A stretch of 62,000 nucleotides of DNA from Cristatella mucedo (GCA_009760855.2 WPIO01000011.1:5085001-5147000), one strand, 5' to 3'. Positions 13,065 through 25,490 are shown, counted from the first letter of the stretch. The notes: a model not told the origin generated them from the sequence alone. Numbers and translations: made by a program.

Positions 13065-14443
13065 CAAATACAGCCGGTTATCGTCAGTCTGATCGGGTTC
13101 AATCCGTATCGTATGGGGGTCAGGTCTCACACACGAGACGAGTCACCTGTGGAGTCCCTCAAGGGTCCATCCTCGGTCCCTTGCTGTTCTCCATTTATAC
13201 TCAACTTCTAGGAAAAGTGATTAAGGCCCATGGAATAGGATATCACTTTTATGCTGACGATACTCAGCTGTATTTGGTTAGGTCAAGCGGTTAAGGTGCT
13301 CGCCCTGACCAAATTCTGGCTGAGGTCGTGGGCTCGAGCCCCGAGGCATGTGTGAAGCGCCTGAATAGAGATTAATCTCTCTTGGGGCGCTATAGAAATG
13401 AATTATATTTTTTGAATTATATTTGTCGTTCAAAGCGTCGTAATCTGCGGCAGCAACTGATACACTGAATACTTGCCTTGCCGAAATTAGATTTTGGATG
13501 TCGAAAAACTTCTTGAAACTAAATGACGATAAAACAGAACTACTGTTCATAGGACACCCTAAGTGTGTGGCTATATCAAAAGGCTTTGTTCTTCTAATAG
13601 GTGATACTGTTGTGCGACCATCACCAGTGCTCAAAATGTAGGTGTCATCTTCGACAGCTACCTCAATTTTAAAAGCTTCATTCAGAAGACTGCTTCTACA
13701 GCTAACCATCACACCCGACCCCTATGTAAGATTAGGACCTGTCTTCTACAGTGGCTTGTAGAAAATTTAACTAACTCCTTAGTTCTGTCTCGGCTTGATT
13801 ATTTTAATTCCCTTTTGGCTGGGCTACCAAAAAAAGCAACTAGGCCACTGCAGCAGGCTATGAATATGGCTGCAAGGCTAGTTTCAGGTCCCAGAGGTTT
13901 GAACACGTGTCTCCTTTGCTAAAAAGCTAGGATGGCTGCCGGTTGATCAACGGATCCAGAGCAAAGTTCTTATGCTGACCCACAAGGCCCGCCACGGCTT
14001 GGCTCCATAGCTAGCTAAACTGCTGCACAAGCTTCAGCCTGTTCGTGCCCTTAGGTCCTGTATGGACAATAAATTAGCTGCTCCCTTCTTCCGCTTCAAG
14101 ACCGTTGGCGACAGAAGCTTTAGCTTTGCAGGACCTGGAGTGTGGAACTCGCTTCCACAATTCTTACGCAACTACAACTACTCTCCTACTGCCGACTATG
14201 GCTCATCCTTTTCAGCGGTTCTGATCTGCTACTTCCATGCTACTCACTACCTCAACTGCTCTCCTGACTCTGCAATGCTTTCCACTTTCTTTTTGTTGCG
14301 TGAGATAAAGTCGGTTGGCCACCGAATGCGTACCGAAAGCCGCTTAGGCTGTGAGTGTGCTATAAAAAAAACTCTCCTGCGTAACCCCCACTTAGTCTTT
14401 ATGGCGTTGCTGAGTCACAGATGAAGATGCATTGCATTACATT
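13065..14443 (+). mobile_element. LINE-C (CR1/L2-type) copy, 5' truncated, split by a SINE
   Basis: This is a retrotransposon reverse-transcriptase fragment. It shows [10 protein letters not shown], then [18 protein letters not shown] and [12 protein letters not shown] with the YADD active site. After the SINE insertion it continues with SFKAS and WMSKNFLKLNDDKTELLFIG. The C-terminal part is GWLPVDQRIQSKVL, ARHGLAP and [20 protein letters not shown] (14098-14163). Several frameshifts and stops (for example around 13640 and 14010) show it is dead. It ends in a short TTACA-type tail near 14440. Confidence 0.9.
13277..13429 (+). mobile_element. S1 SINE (tRNA-derived) nested in LINE-C
   Basis: The tRNA-like head has an A-box-like AGCGGTTAAGGTGCTCG and a B-box-like GGGCTCGAGCCC. 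The tail reads GAAGCGCCTGAATAGAGATT, then TCTCTTGGGGCGCTATAG, followed by an AT-rich end. TATTTG occurs on both sides (13271-13276 and 13430-13435). Removing the insert restores the LINE frame from QLYL to SFKAS, so the borders are well fixed. Confidence 0.9.
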
Positions 14444-14793
14444 TTAGAAGTGATTCCCGACCCAACGGGCTAAAATCACATTTCTCAGATACTCGCTACG
14501 CATCTAGAACAGCAAAGGAAAGGTAACTGGTCCTTAAGGAACTTTACAGATGAATGGTCTGCTGGATGAGTCTGACCATGCACTACGCGGATTGAGCAAG
14601 GTTGGACGAGTGTGATTTGAAACATGCTAATGTGTCTTCCTAAACAATAATTGTTCGTAGTCGTTCAATTAGAATATCTTAATGAATAGTTTCATAGGCC
14701 GCTCGTAGATCAAGCATTGCCAAAGCACTAACAAATACTTCATCGTTGCTTTTAAAGATGTTGGTCACACGGAGGAGGGCACTTTCAGTGCAG

Positions 14794-14869
14794 TACTGTC
14801 ACTTAAGTCTCGACTAAAACAATTTTTTGATTACTGTCACTTAAGTCTCGACTAAAACAATTTTTTGAT
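14794..14869 (+). repeat. 38-bp direct tandem duplication
   Basis: The segment beginning TACTGTCACTTAAGTCTCG is repeated without change at 14794 and 14832. Confidence 0.93.
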
Positions 14870-15164
14870 AATTCTTTCTAATATAGGCTCTGTAAGCTTC
14901 TTAACAAAATCTTTTCGCAAATCTTTGATATAAAGAAGAAATAAATTTGATGATACTTTGCTACAACCTTTTAATCAAATACCGATTATTTTGATTGAAC
15001 GATGGCCAATTTAAGAGACTTCGGCGAATTCCCTTTATTTAGAGAGGCATTAAAAAAGAGATGTGGCTAAAATAAGTTTTTTCGCTCGTAACCTTTTTAC
15101 AAAACTTAATAAAGGTACGGTTTTTTAGAAAGAAACCTTGAAAAATAATTGAGAAATAACAAAA

Positions 15165-15290
15165 TCTTAGCTGATTCAGCTGCCGCATTTATATAGTTGC
15201 ATGAGAGCCTTAATGGCTCTCAGCACTGCTTGCAGTGGGCAATAAATGGTCGCCCACAGCAGGAATCTAACTTACGACTTGGATTGTGAA
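15165..15290 (-). mobile_element. S2 SINE copy, degraded
   Basis: GCTGATTCAGCTGCCGCATT, then ATGAGAGCCTTAATGGC, GGTCGCCCACAGCAGGAAT and a decayed B box (CTAACTTACGACTTGG). Confidence 0.7.
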
Positions 15291-16003
15291 GGGAGACCAC
15301 AAATTGCATCTCAAAAACTTTCTTCAGCTGGTTGCTTCACGGAGTCATGAGTTCTTGCAATTAATCCAGCGAAAGAGGCGACGCAATTATCGGTTGAACA
15401 GTTAAGATACGGATAATGAAACCTCTCAGAGTTCGAAAACAAGAGATTCGCTGTCTTATACATCTGCATTCGGTCTGACTAGCCGCACTTCAGCTTTCGA
15501 GGGCAAAAAGCCATTCAAGCCAAAATGTCATTCTAAGCTTATGGTTGCAGATACTGAGGAAATCTTTGAAACTGCCTAGGTCGGATGCAGACCTAGACTT
15601 CTTAAAGCGGCGAATAAAACGTACAGATTATACGGCGAATCGTATGAAGCTTTTTAATAAATAGAAAAGAATATCTGCGACCCCATGTATGGACATAGTG
15701 CGGGAGAAAATGCTCTTCGAGAGCGCTCTTGAGACATGAGTATGATGCACCAGCACGGAGGAGGCTGAGGCTGACGGCAGATTCTGCTTGCAGATGAAGA
15801 AGACTTGCACCACAAAAAGATTTCAAGGATTTCTTAGCATCGATGCATTTTAAGTTTTGTCGCTAGACAGACTCCATACTGCTGGGAATATTTGATGTAA
15901 CATGGACAGAAAATGGCATTGAACAATGATCCTCAATAGTCAGTGGGATCGAAACATAGTCAGTGGGGCAGAAATCCTCTGCGATCGCGAGATCCGGGTC
16001 ATG

Positions 16004-16011
16004 GCTTAGCC
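16004..16011. repeat. hAT target-site duplication, left
   Basis: GCTTAGCC directly before the left terminal inverted repeat, identical to 18717-18724. Confidence 0.95.
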
Positions 16012-18716
16012 CAGGGGTGTCCAACACGTAGCCCGCGGGCCACAATCTGGCCCGCCGAGGTCTTCTATGCGGCCCGAAACGTTATACCAACAATATTTGT
16101 TACTCCATGTTTTTAGTTAATTTTTAATCATTACAAACGGCAATATAAGGCGCTGTGATGTACTTCACGCTCTCGTGAAGCGTGAAGGTTTCCGAATGGC
16201 TATTTTCTCGTGAAGGTAAAAAATCGATTTATTTTGCTAGCCTTCATGTGAACATTTTGGCGTGAAGGGGAAATATATTTGTGCTACAGCGGCGCAATTA
16301 CGGTCACATTTATAACGCTTCCGCAAGCGGAATTAACTGTTTCACACTGTGGATAGAAAAAAGAGCCGTTTCTCAGCTGCTGCTGCACGAACTGGAATCA
16401 GTCAGGTAGGTTTTTCAAAAAACGCGTATTGCTCAACTTACTTACTAATACTAAGATATTGCTGTGATAAAATATAAATTAATCAATTCGTAACTGATCT
16501 GTTTTTGTATTTCACAGAGAAAAATGGCGGCGAATGTGAATACTAGCAAAACAACGAAAAATTGACGCAGAAGGAAGACTTTCAAAGCATCTTGGACTGT
16601 AGACTATTTTGTAATGGAACGCTTCGGTAGGATTATGTGCCTAATACGCCAAGAAACAATTGCCGTTGCAAAGGAGTACAATGTTAAGCGACGTTTTTCA
16701 ACAAAGCATGGCGACAGGTACAACAGCCTGACTGGTCAACTTCGAATTGATTGCGTGAACTCGTTGAAACAGAGCGTCATCGGACAGCAGTCATTGTTTA
16801 CAGCAGTCAGCAACAAGTCTGAGGCTTCAACCAAAGTAAGTTTTTTAATAGCTGAAGCTATAGCTAAGGGGGAAAGCATTTTCCGATGGTGAATTTGTTA
16901 AGGAATGCCTTAGGCTGTTTACTGATGTGGTCTGTCCAGAAAAGAAGTCAGAAGCAGAGAAAGTCAGTCTTTCTCATCAAACGGTTGCGAGAAGAGTTGA
17001 CGAGCTCGCATCCAACATAGAAGAAAATCTCACTAAAAGACTTGCTGAATGCGAATTTTATTCTCTTGCGCTCGACGAAAGCACGGACAATAGCGATACG
17101 GCTCAACTGTCGGTGTTTGTACACGGAGTAACAGGAAAGTTTGTCATTATTGAAGAACTGTTGGATATATGTTCAATGAAAGGCACTACAACGGGGAGGG
17201 ACATTTTGGATCAGGTCAAGAGGGTCCTCACAAAATTTAATCTTCCTGAAACTAAATTGATTGGTTTAACCACAGACGGAGCCCCTTCAATGACAGGTAG
17301 ACACAACGGATTTGTATCTTTAATGGTAAAATTAGTACCTCACAAAATTTTCAGTCATCACTGCATCATCCACCAAGAACAGCTATGTGCAAAGGTCCTG
17401 AGTATGCAACATGTAATGGACAATGTAGTTTCAACAGTCAATGTGATAAGGTCTCGTTCGCTAAACCACGGACAATTTCAGGCTTTCCTTGAAGAGTTGG
17501 GATCAGATCATTGCGATGTTATTTATTTCTTCCAAGTCCGTTGGCTAAGTAGGGCAAACACGCTAGCCTGGTTTTGGTCACTTCGGGACGAAATAAAAAC
17601 ATTTATGACAGAAAAGGGAAAAGATGCTGGCTTCCTCGATGACCAGCAGTGGTTGAATGATTTGGCTTTTTTGGTGGACATGACCAAACATCTTGCAAAT
17701 CTTAATGTCAAACTGCAAGGTACGGATCAACTGGTCCATAAGATGTACGAGTGTGTTGTCGCGTTTGTGCAAAAGCTGAAACTTTTCCGGAAACACTTAG
17801 ATCAGAAGAAGCTGTTACATTTCACAACACTAGCAACGAGATCGCCTGAAACGCTGGCTCATATGAAGTACTCCACTCTTGTTAGCAAACTTGTTGATGA
17901 ATTCAAAGAGAGGTTTCAGGATTTCCAACAACATGCGGATGACATGAACATGATTAGTAATCCATTTAATATCGATCCCTCTGATGCACCTGATGAATTT
18001 CAACTCGAACTAATCGACATTCATAATGACAGCAATTTAAAAACTGCTTATGATCAGCATGACCTTGTTACCTTTTACAAGCAGTATGTTTCATCAGAGT
18101 CTTTTCCTAACCTAGCCAAACATGCTCGCAGGTATATTTTACTTTTTGGCAGCACATATTGCTGTAAACAGCTTTTTTCCAGACTAAAAAATGTGAAACA
18201 AAGACTCGATCCGTTCTCACAGATGGACATTTATCAGGAATCCTTAGAATTGCCACATCAACTGTTGCAGCAGATGTTGACTTTTTATGCAAACAGAAAC
18301 AATGCCAAAAATCTCATTGATGCCTGCAGTGCAGAAGACATTGAATACCTGTGGCATTTAATTAATCCGAAGACAATAATATTATGTGAGTCCTTGTCAT
18401 GTAATTTTGTAAGTTTTATAAGTTTCTATCTTAGTTTTATTAAAATAAAAATCCAAAAGGAAAAGATTGGCCATAACATCTATCGAATTATTTTCCAGGA
18501 CACATGATTAAATTTGCATTCTTTATTATTTTAAATTATAGCTATGCCAAAAAATACTGTTGTATTGCGGTTTATTTATTAAGTATAATAGTAATAATCA
18601 TACTAAATTACGATCTTATTTTCTGATGCGGTCAACTACGCCAATTTACATGTGGCCTCCCCACCTTTTAAATTTTTTAAATGTGGCCCCCAACGCAAAA
18701 AGGTTGGACACCCCTG
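16012..18716 (+). mobile_element. hAT DNA transposon with terminal inverted repeats
   Basis: The left end CAGGGGTGTCCAAC at 16012 is the exact reverse complement of the right end GTTGGACACCCCTG finishing at 18716. The 8-bp sequence GCTTAGCC flanks both sides (16004-16011 and 18717-18724), the target duplication length expected for hAT elements. The 2705-bp element encodes a transposase of the Charlie/GTF2IRD2-like branch on the plus strand. The intact ends and perfect target duplication suggest a fairly recent insertion, while the damaged transposase suggests it can no longer move itself. Confidence 0.95.
16524..18507 (+). pseudogene. hAT transposase (GTF2IRD2/Charlie-like), frameshifted
   Basis: A transposase cuts and rejoins its own element. 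The likely original start is ATG 16524 (MAANVNTSKTTK), which hits a stop near 16564 after an A-run. A second shift near 16578 leads to a BED-type zinc-finger region at 16600-16720, where the usual CLIC and KRH read CLIR and KRR. A third shift lies at the G-run near 16869-16873. The open frame 16927-18507 (526 codons) then covers the RNase H-like core: LALDESTD (D50), LTTDGAPSM (D117) and the C-terminal dimerisation block with GSTYCCKQLFSRL. The position usually holding the third catalytic Glu is Lys414 (AAA). The loss of zinc ligands and the Glu-to-Lys change make it inactive by inference. Some indels sit in homopolymers and could be sequencing errors. Confidence 0.9.
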
Positions 18717-18724
18717 GCTTAGCC
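18717..18724. repeat. hAT target-site duplication, right
   Basis: GCTTAGCC directly after the right terminal inverted repeat, identical to 16004-16011. Confidence 0.95.
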
Positions 18725-18924
18725 AATGTGATTTCCCTGATTAAATTGTTTGACTAAGCCGAAGTTTTCCAGACATTTAAGAAATGAGAGGACTTGGCCG
18801 ATTCTATGTTTGTCATTGTGAATATTATTTAGCAAGCGATAACGGCTTGTCTCACACGTATATTTTGGTAAGATGCTTCGAAAAATCTTCCATAAGCAAG
18901 ATTAGACATCCAGAAGGTGGTTGG

Positions 18925-19180
18925 TAGATGTAATGTAATGTAATGTATCTCCGTCTGTAACTCCACAAAGTCGTAAAGACTAAGTGGGGGTTACGCAGGA
19001 GAGTTTTGTATAGCGCACTCGCAGCCTAAGCGGCTTTCGGTACGCATTCGGTACCCAACAGACTTCGTCTCACGCAACAAAGAGAAAGTGGGAAGCATAG
19101 TTGAGTCAGGAGAGCAGTTGAGGTAGTGAGTAGCATGGAAGTAACAGCTCAGGACCGCTGTCACAACTGTGCGAAGTCTT
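18925..19180 (-). mobile_element. LINE-C 3' end, minus strand
   Basis: It starts with TGTAATGTAATGTAATGTA (the reverse of the TTACA tail), then CTCCGTCTGTAACTCCACAA and the 3' UTR and C-terminal coding end ([19 protein letters not shown]). It is cut off after about 250 bp, as expected for a 5'-truncated LINE. Confidence 0.88.
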
Positions 19181-19974
19181 TGATAGGAACTTGATAGCAA
19201 CTAATTCAAGCAATGGCCCGACTGAAAAACTGTAGGCCTCATAGCCAGGTAATTCAAGAGCAACAACAGCAACTCCGCCACCCACCTTGTCAGTCTACGA
19301 GATCTGAAAGAATGAGAATCCGCGAGTAGTTCACTCATATACGTACAGGGAGCCGCCAGAGTAGGACATCACGGCCACGTCTCGGCCAATAGAAAAGCGT
19401 CGTGCTTCTTCTCCCGGAAGTTCCGGTCGCAGGTGCGTTGCCCTTGGTTTTTCGTGAGCGGACAGTTAGCAGGTGGAGTTCAAGAGGCCACCCCATCTGC
19501 CTCCGGGAGGCAGGTGGGAAGGATTTGGGCTGCGGGGAGCATGGTTAGAAATTGTCGGCCGACTGTGACTGCGGGTCAAACGTAGACGGTGTATCTACTG
19601 GCGGTCTATTGCCTGCAACGGAAGCGTAGCTTCGCGAGGCGAGGATTAAGAGACCTGCAAGCCTAAGCAGCATAGGCAGCATAGGCAGGCGGGGACAGTG
19701 AGGGCACGCCGAGGTGCCGGGAACCTCAGTAACGCAAAGCGGGTAGCCTACTTTTAACTGCACCCTGAGCCTCGGCGAACGAGTCATTACCGGAAAGAGT
19801 ATTAAATCGCGAACCAAGCTCTATTGGACAGCAGCGGAAAAAGACCCGCAAGTAGATGTGAGCTAATGGTGAAATCACACCTTATGCCAAGCAGGTCCTA
19901 CTTTGAGTAGCACATCCGAGGACAGCTCGTGCACAGGCACAGTGACGATACTAGCGAAATACCCGAAGGTATTA

Positions 19975-20115
19975 CGAATAATAATAACAATAATAATGCA
20001 CTTGATAAAGCGCCCTCAGGGACCTCAATCTCTCTCTCTCTAGGCCCTTTACATTTGCCGCAAAGGGAAATGCAATTGAATGGTGAGTAATATCATGCTT
20101 GATAAGCAAAGAAAA
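19975..20115 (-). mobile_element. LINE-A 3' end, tail-only fragment
   Basis: ATAATAACAATAATAATGC, AAAGCGCCCTCAGGGACCTC, CCTTTACATTTGCCGCAAAG and ATCATGCTTGATAAGC. Confidence 0.85.
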
Positions 20116-23100
20116 TGAATAACATGGTTAGGGGAACGAAGAAGTTAGGGAAATGTCCACTCCGCCCAGAGACGCCCGAGGCCGCTCTCTAGCGAGGGGA
20201 GGAGGAAGTCGTGGAGGAGCCCGGCCTCTGCCGGTTGCTTGCTTCAAAGCACTGATTAACTCTGCATCCGCTGATCAACTCTGAGGCCATCGCTTCTCTT
20301 TTAGCAAAGAAGTCACGTGGCCGAGCTTCTTGCATTTAAACACCGGTCAACGCTGCCATGTCAACGACGAAGAAGAGGCCGGGCGGCTGTTTCGCCGGAT
20401 GTTAGCGTTCGATGCGGACTTGCAGTTCGTTCCCGAGAATGAGACCAGTTCGCACGCTCGCCTCTTATGAAGCGCACATAAATAGCGTGCAAGCGTGAAC
20501 TGTCGAAAGTTAAAGTTGACAAGTCCCAGAGCGGCCTGCAATAAACTATCAAACTGGCGGCCAAGCGAGGATTTGACTGACGAACAGTCGGCCCAGTTAG
20601 TACTAGAGTCATTACGGCGAAACGGCACTTGGCACATTTTTTTTTTACTAAACCTGACCACCTTGCTTGTTAATGCCTGTAAAGTAACGATTCGTCTCTG
20701 CTTACCACGCTGGGCCATCGCGTCATGGCTCGTCCTTCAGCTAACAGAGCACGCCGGCACACACACGCAAACTGCAGCTTGCCTCTGCCTCGATGATTCA
20801 ACGAACGATTGTGGTAAAATATTGATATTAATTGTTAGTTATGAATTAGTTTATAATCCAAATATTATTATAATATAATGTAACATAATCCATCATATAT
20901 GGAAATAATATATAAAATATTAGTTCATTCATTCAACGAACGATTTCGGTGAACAGACACGATTTTGATCAAGCTTCGAGCGTAGCCCGTAATATACTGA
21001 GGCTGGCGGTTCCGGGAAAGGGCTTTCGCTTTTAGTGATATATTTAGACATTGAACACTGAACACGGACATCTTCAATATAGTTGTCTGCAGTGCCCAAC
21101 CAGAGCTATTGTCCTACTTGTGTATTTTACTAAATAAGGCCTCAGACATATTGCCAAAGCGTAAGCACAACGTGAGGCTCTCGTGCCAACATTTGCCTTC
21201 CTTTGCGACGGGCTGCTCTAAGAAGGGCAGTGAATAAGTAAGCTTGCGGCATTGACATCAACTATTCTCACCAACTCCAGCTTGCGGCACCAACTTCAGC
21301 TCGAGGTAATGCTGGTGCACTAGTAGATTGATCCAGCGATTCCTGCTAAGCTATTCAGCCGATGCCGCCTAGGTCGAGGTGACTCGTAGAGAAATGCCAT
21401 TGCTATCGCGTGAACGCTCAGTGGGCGAAGCTAGTAAAAAGCCAGACTTGGAGTAAGACTGCCGTCTAAACCTCCTACAAACGGAATACGTAGTATTACT
21501 CGAGTAGGTAGGAAGCAAGACACGCCGTCTCAACTAGGCTTAAGAGGATTCAGATGGCCTTAAAAACCTCCCGTGCTATATCAGGGTCGTTCACTAATGA
21601 CAGCACGTTTATTGGAATCCTCTGCCAATTAGGATTCTTTGGCAGAGTAAAGTTATAATCTAAAAAAGCCCCATCAGAAGTTTTGAGCGATGGGTATAGC
21701 TCAGTGTTCGCACGGTAGAGCGAAAACCCGATCTTTGGAGGCGTGGCAAAAGGTCAGGGACATCTCTTCGAAATACGCTCTGACGAACTCTTTAGCCTCT
21801 CCAAACACTCATTATTTGAATTCGTGTTGCAATTTCAACCCTGATGTAGCTGCTACATTACCTTTTAAAACCGTTTACAGCCTTTTGCTCCCAACCGAAG
21901 CAGTGTCACTCACTAGCCTCTCAAAAACTTGTCTAAAAAGTGCCCAACTGCCAACATTGAAAATATGGCCTACTTAAGTCGACACATATAGCCCCTATGG
22001 AATTCGACACTAAACCTGTGTACCGGAAGTCGTTTCGGCCATTCCATTGTAAATAAATGTGTTCCCTGCGCTGAAGCGACGCCAACTGTTTGCAGCACTG
22101 ACAAGCCTCTAAAGCCATCATGTATCTGTACTTATTTTATACTCCTTGAGTACTTGTAGTTTTAGTTTCCAGAGGAAGAGCTCTTTTTTCAGGGATCAGT
22201 CATACTTTAAGATTTTCTAATGCGAATGCCTCTTTTAAATAGTTTTAAGGTGAACTAAAGAGCGGCCTGCTACGGAAGCTCAGCCTCGGGTTTCGAAAAT
22301 GGAGTAACACATTCGTTAGTGAAAAGACTCTCCTGGCGGTGCGCTTTTGCTATAAAGCTTCAAGCTCAACCAAAATGCTCAAAGGATTAAACTAAAAGTT
22401 TGTATACAATTTTAAATAATGACTTCCAGATTTTCAGAAGTGAAAACCCGGATCTGGTGCAATGCCTCTCAAGGTCGGTAATTAGCCAAATGCCAAAAAT
22501 CCTAGCCACGACCCTTAACAAAAAACCGCATATCCTTTTTCTGTTATTCCTCAGGTTTTAGCTGCACTAGTGTCTGTAGAGTAAGTGTAAGGAATGCGCC
22601 TGGAATTTCTGTGCTTGAATCGTCGTCAGCCGTCCATCTCAGCCGAGGGCTTTTCGGCTGCTGTGTGTTCGCGGGCTAGGCGTGCGATCATCCCATGGCA
22701 ATGCACGTTCTCCATACTCATACTTATCTCACCCAGCTCATTCGGGGGGGGGGGCGCGTAGAAACGGGTTGAGAGCCTCTAGCTAAATTGCATCTGATCA
22801 GAGAGCTGCAGCTTACTCAACCGGCTCAGAGTGGTCTAGCAGCCCCGAGCAGCCCTGAGAGAGAAAGCAGCGGTGGCCAAGAAAATTCAAGAGTTCAGTT
22901 CGAATGGAATGGCTATGGAACCGAAGACGCCGTCTCACCTAAACGAAACTGCTTACTGTTGGCTAAGACGGTGTCAGCCCTATTCTGAAGAACTTTGCGT
23001 TGTGTTTCGAATCACAGTCACGGCTTTTCCCTTCTGATCTTACGGCAGCAAACCAGGGCAATAAAAAAAGAGCTTCCGAACAAGACGCGGAGATGAAAGA

Positions 23101-23871
23101 TGTCTCCGGAAAACCCTTGGCTATTTTGATGCTTCAACGCCGAAACGATATCTCGTCCAAGGGAAGCGGTCCTTTGAGAATTTTTTTAATTTCCGGAAAG
23201 AGTCCAAGCACCTCACAGCAGGCTCCCATTGAGAAGGTTCGAGCTACAAGAAATAGCGATAGCGATATATATTGTATATCGGTATTCCCTGCATAATATT
23301 CCTGCATAATTATCACGCCTGCGAATATATTTACTATGCGTATGAGTTGAGTTTGCCTCGGATTATTTGGTGCGGCCTGAAAAGCAGCTGCACTGTATGC
23401 GTTATCGTTAGTCACGTTAGTCGCTTGAGCATCGCGAGGCGATCGATTTCACAAAGAATTAACGCGAAGCTTTTCCTTAGGTTCGACTACTCGCGGCATA
23501 TGATGCGCTGATGTGAAAAGCAAAGCCAGGCCGTCGTACAGCCCCAGTCTCAGTCTTCGCCCGTCAGCAACGGGTGGGCAGATGCTCATGTACCTACTCA
23601 TCACTCGTCGACGACGCCTCAGATGCTTGATCCTTGGCTGATACTGGGCTCCGCTAGCTTTATCAGTCTCTACTCGAGCCGGTCTCTGCAACTCCGTCCT
23701 AGTGCTTAGCGTAATGAGCTACGAATCAGCTAGGAATGCAGAGATTGGAGCCTGGGGCCACAGTGCAAAGCAAAGAGTGACGGAGGGAGAGAAGAATGCG
23801 GCGAAAGTGCGTGGCAGTGAGAAGCGAAAAGGGTGGAATCTAAGGCTGCAGTAGGAATCAGTAAGCATCGC

Positions 23872-23874
23872 AGA

Positions 23875-23930
<56 letters not shown>

Positions 23931-23959
23931 GAGACAGAGAGAGAGAGACAGAGAGAGAG
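23872..23959 (+). repeat. (GA)n microsatellite, interrupted
   Basis: GA units with several GACA interruptions toward the right end. Confidence 0.97.
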
Positions 23960-25445
23960 GAGCCGACGGCCACAGAGTGTTCTGTGAATCAACGTAGGGC
24001 TGCTCTCTGCTTAATTAGATTGTATGAGCATCGAGCGACCGCAGTCAGGTATTATGCCATCGGGTCCGGACGTAGCTTCTAAGCCAAGGTTGGCATGTGT
24101 ACGTTGCACTGGCTCTGCCAATAAGCGGCCAGTGCAGGCTGGTCAGCTTAGAAGTCCACACCGGAGTGAATCCAGTGCAGATATGTGAGTCTTGAGGTTT
24201 CGTCTTTGGGATGTGCCCCTCGGACGTGTTTGGTGAACGGAGAATCTTTTCGAAATTATGCAGAAGACTGCAGTAAAAAGTTTGTTTCATAAGTCACTAC
24301 ATAATCCTTTCATCGAATACAGCGAAGAACTATGAAGCTAATGCCATGGCTTATAGTATTTTCTAGCGTCACCAGTTATTGTTGACTTTTAGCAGTCAAA
24401 AATTATTTTTAAACTTCGGAAATACTTTGATTATCCACTTTCCGATCTTTATTGAGAAGTTTTGAACAACATTCTATTCATCAACAGGTAGATTTTTATA
24501 GCATTTTTGTTCACATGAAGCTGAAACCACACTTTGTTTTGTTATTTAGTGGGCCAAAACAGCATATTGTAGAGCCCAACCAGCAGTCATATTAACTTAC
24601 CACTTTTCAGTTCTCGAATCGTTATCCATTTTGAGTCCCTGAAACTTGCTCAGTCAAGATTTACAACTCCGCAGATTGCAATCTCCGAAGGATTACATTA
24701 GTCACTGCTTCTGATAGTGATGCTTTCAAAAAGGAGAGGATAAACAGGCATCGGGCGATCGTTAATCCAATTATATTTGGGTAGGCATCTCTGGTTATCA
24801 CGAGGGCAGTTTGGGAAAAGATAAATAGCCAATTTAAATAGCCCCAAACAAGCCTCATCGAGGAGGCCATCGAGCAGCTGCTTCTGGCTAGCAAGTTGTG
24901 CACCACGGACGGGAGGCCAGTAGCGCCAATTTCAGCCACCGGAAGCCTGCCAATTCCCTCTTGGGTGGCTCCAGACCTCACATGGACGGAAGTTTAAACG
25001 TTCTGCCACGGTGGGAGGGGGCCGCCAGACTTAGCTGGTGCTAAATTAGGCATTCCGTTGGGTTGCCCTTCAGGACTTACTTTCTCAGTCACTCTTGCGA
25101 TGGGGGTGGGGTTACGGCTTTTTCTGCCCTCCAGAATAGGGGTGGCCATTAGAATCAGTTCTCCAGCACAAAGGCTTTACTTATGGGCTCTTAGACGAGC
25201 GAGTGGCCAAAGGTTTTTAAGATGACCTCTTTATTTTTTTCAATCGGCAGCTAAGGCACATCCTTAAGCTCTAACCCAACCTCGGCTACTTGTAGAAGAT
25301 TTTTCTTCATTTTTTATTGAGAATATTGTGAGCTTTGCTACTGGAAAATAACTAATGTTCGTATCTATATCGAGGCTAAGGATGGAAATCACATTGATTA
25401 ATATTAAGAAAAATATATATATACGCATGCTTACACACACATGTA

Positions 25446-25448
<3 letters not shown>

Positions 25449-25489
<41 letters not shown>
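25449..25489 (+). repeat. (TA)n microsatellite
   Basis: About 20 TA units, preceded by a shorter ATATATA run at 25412-25422 and CACACACA at 25432-25440. Confidence 0.97.

Positions 25490-25490
<1 letters not shown>

Larger units (their letters stand above)
14444..16003. other. No gene recognised
   Basis: AT-rich DNA between the LINE-C copy and the hAT element. It holds the 38-bp duplication and a degraded S2 SINE. Confidence 0.4.
19181..25448. other. No gene recognised
   Basis: It holds a LINE-A tail, a GA microsatellite, and an AT-rich stretch at 20815-20930. A short LINE-C-like piece (TTTTAGCAAAGAAGTCACGT) lies near 20300. ORFs at 20347-20718 and 24661-24981 on minus match nothing known. 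Confidence 0.4.

Noticed and set aside
13061-14424. Functional reverse transcriptase gene
   Set aside because: Interrupted by a SINE and by several stops and frameshifts; it is a dead, 5'-truncated LINE.
20347-20718. 123-codon minus-strand ORF beginning MAQRGKQRR
   Set aside because: No family is recognised. The ATG is followed at once by a donor-like GTAAGC, so even the start is doubtful.
21689-21770. tRNA-like start (GGGTATAGCTCAGTG, GGTAGAGC)
   Set aside because: No proper B box or closing stem follows; at most a decayed tRNA-derived fragment.
23719-23973. Minus-strand ORF with a Ser-Leu repeat
   Set aside because: Translation of the (GA)n microsatellite on the other strand.
24661-24981. 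106-codon minus-strand ORF with hydrophobic stretches
   Set aside because: No recognisable family and no splice or context support.
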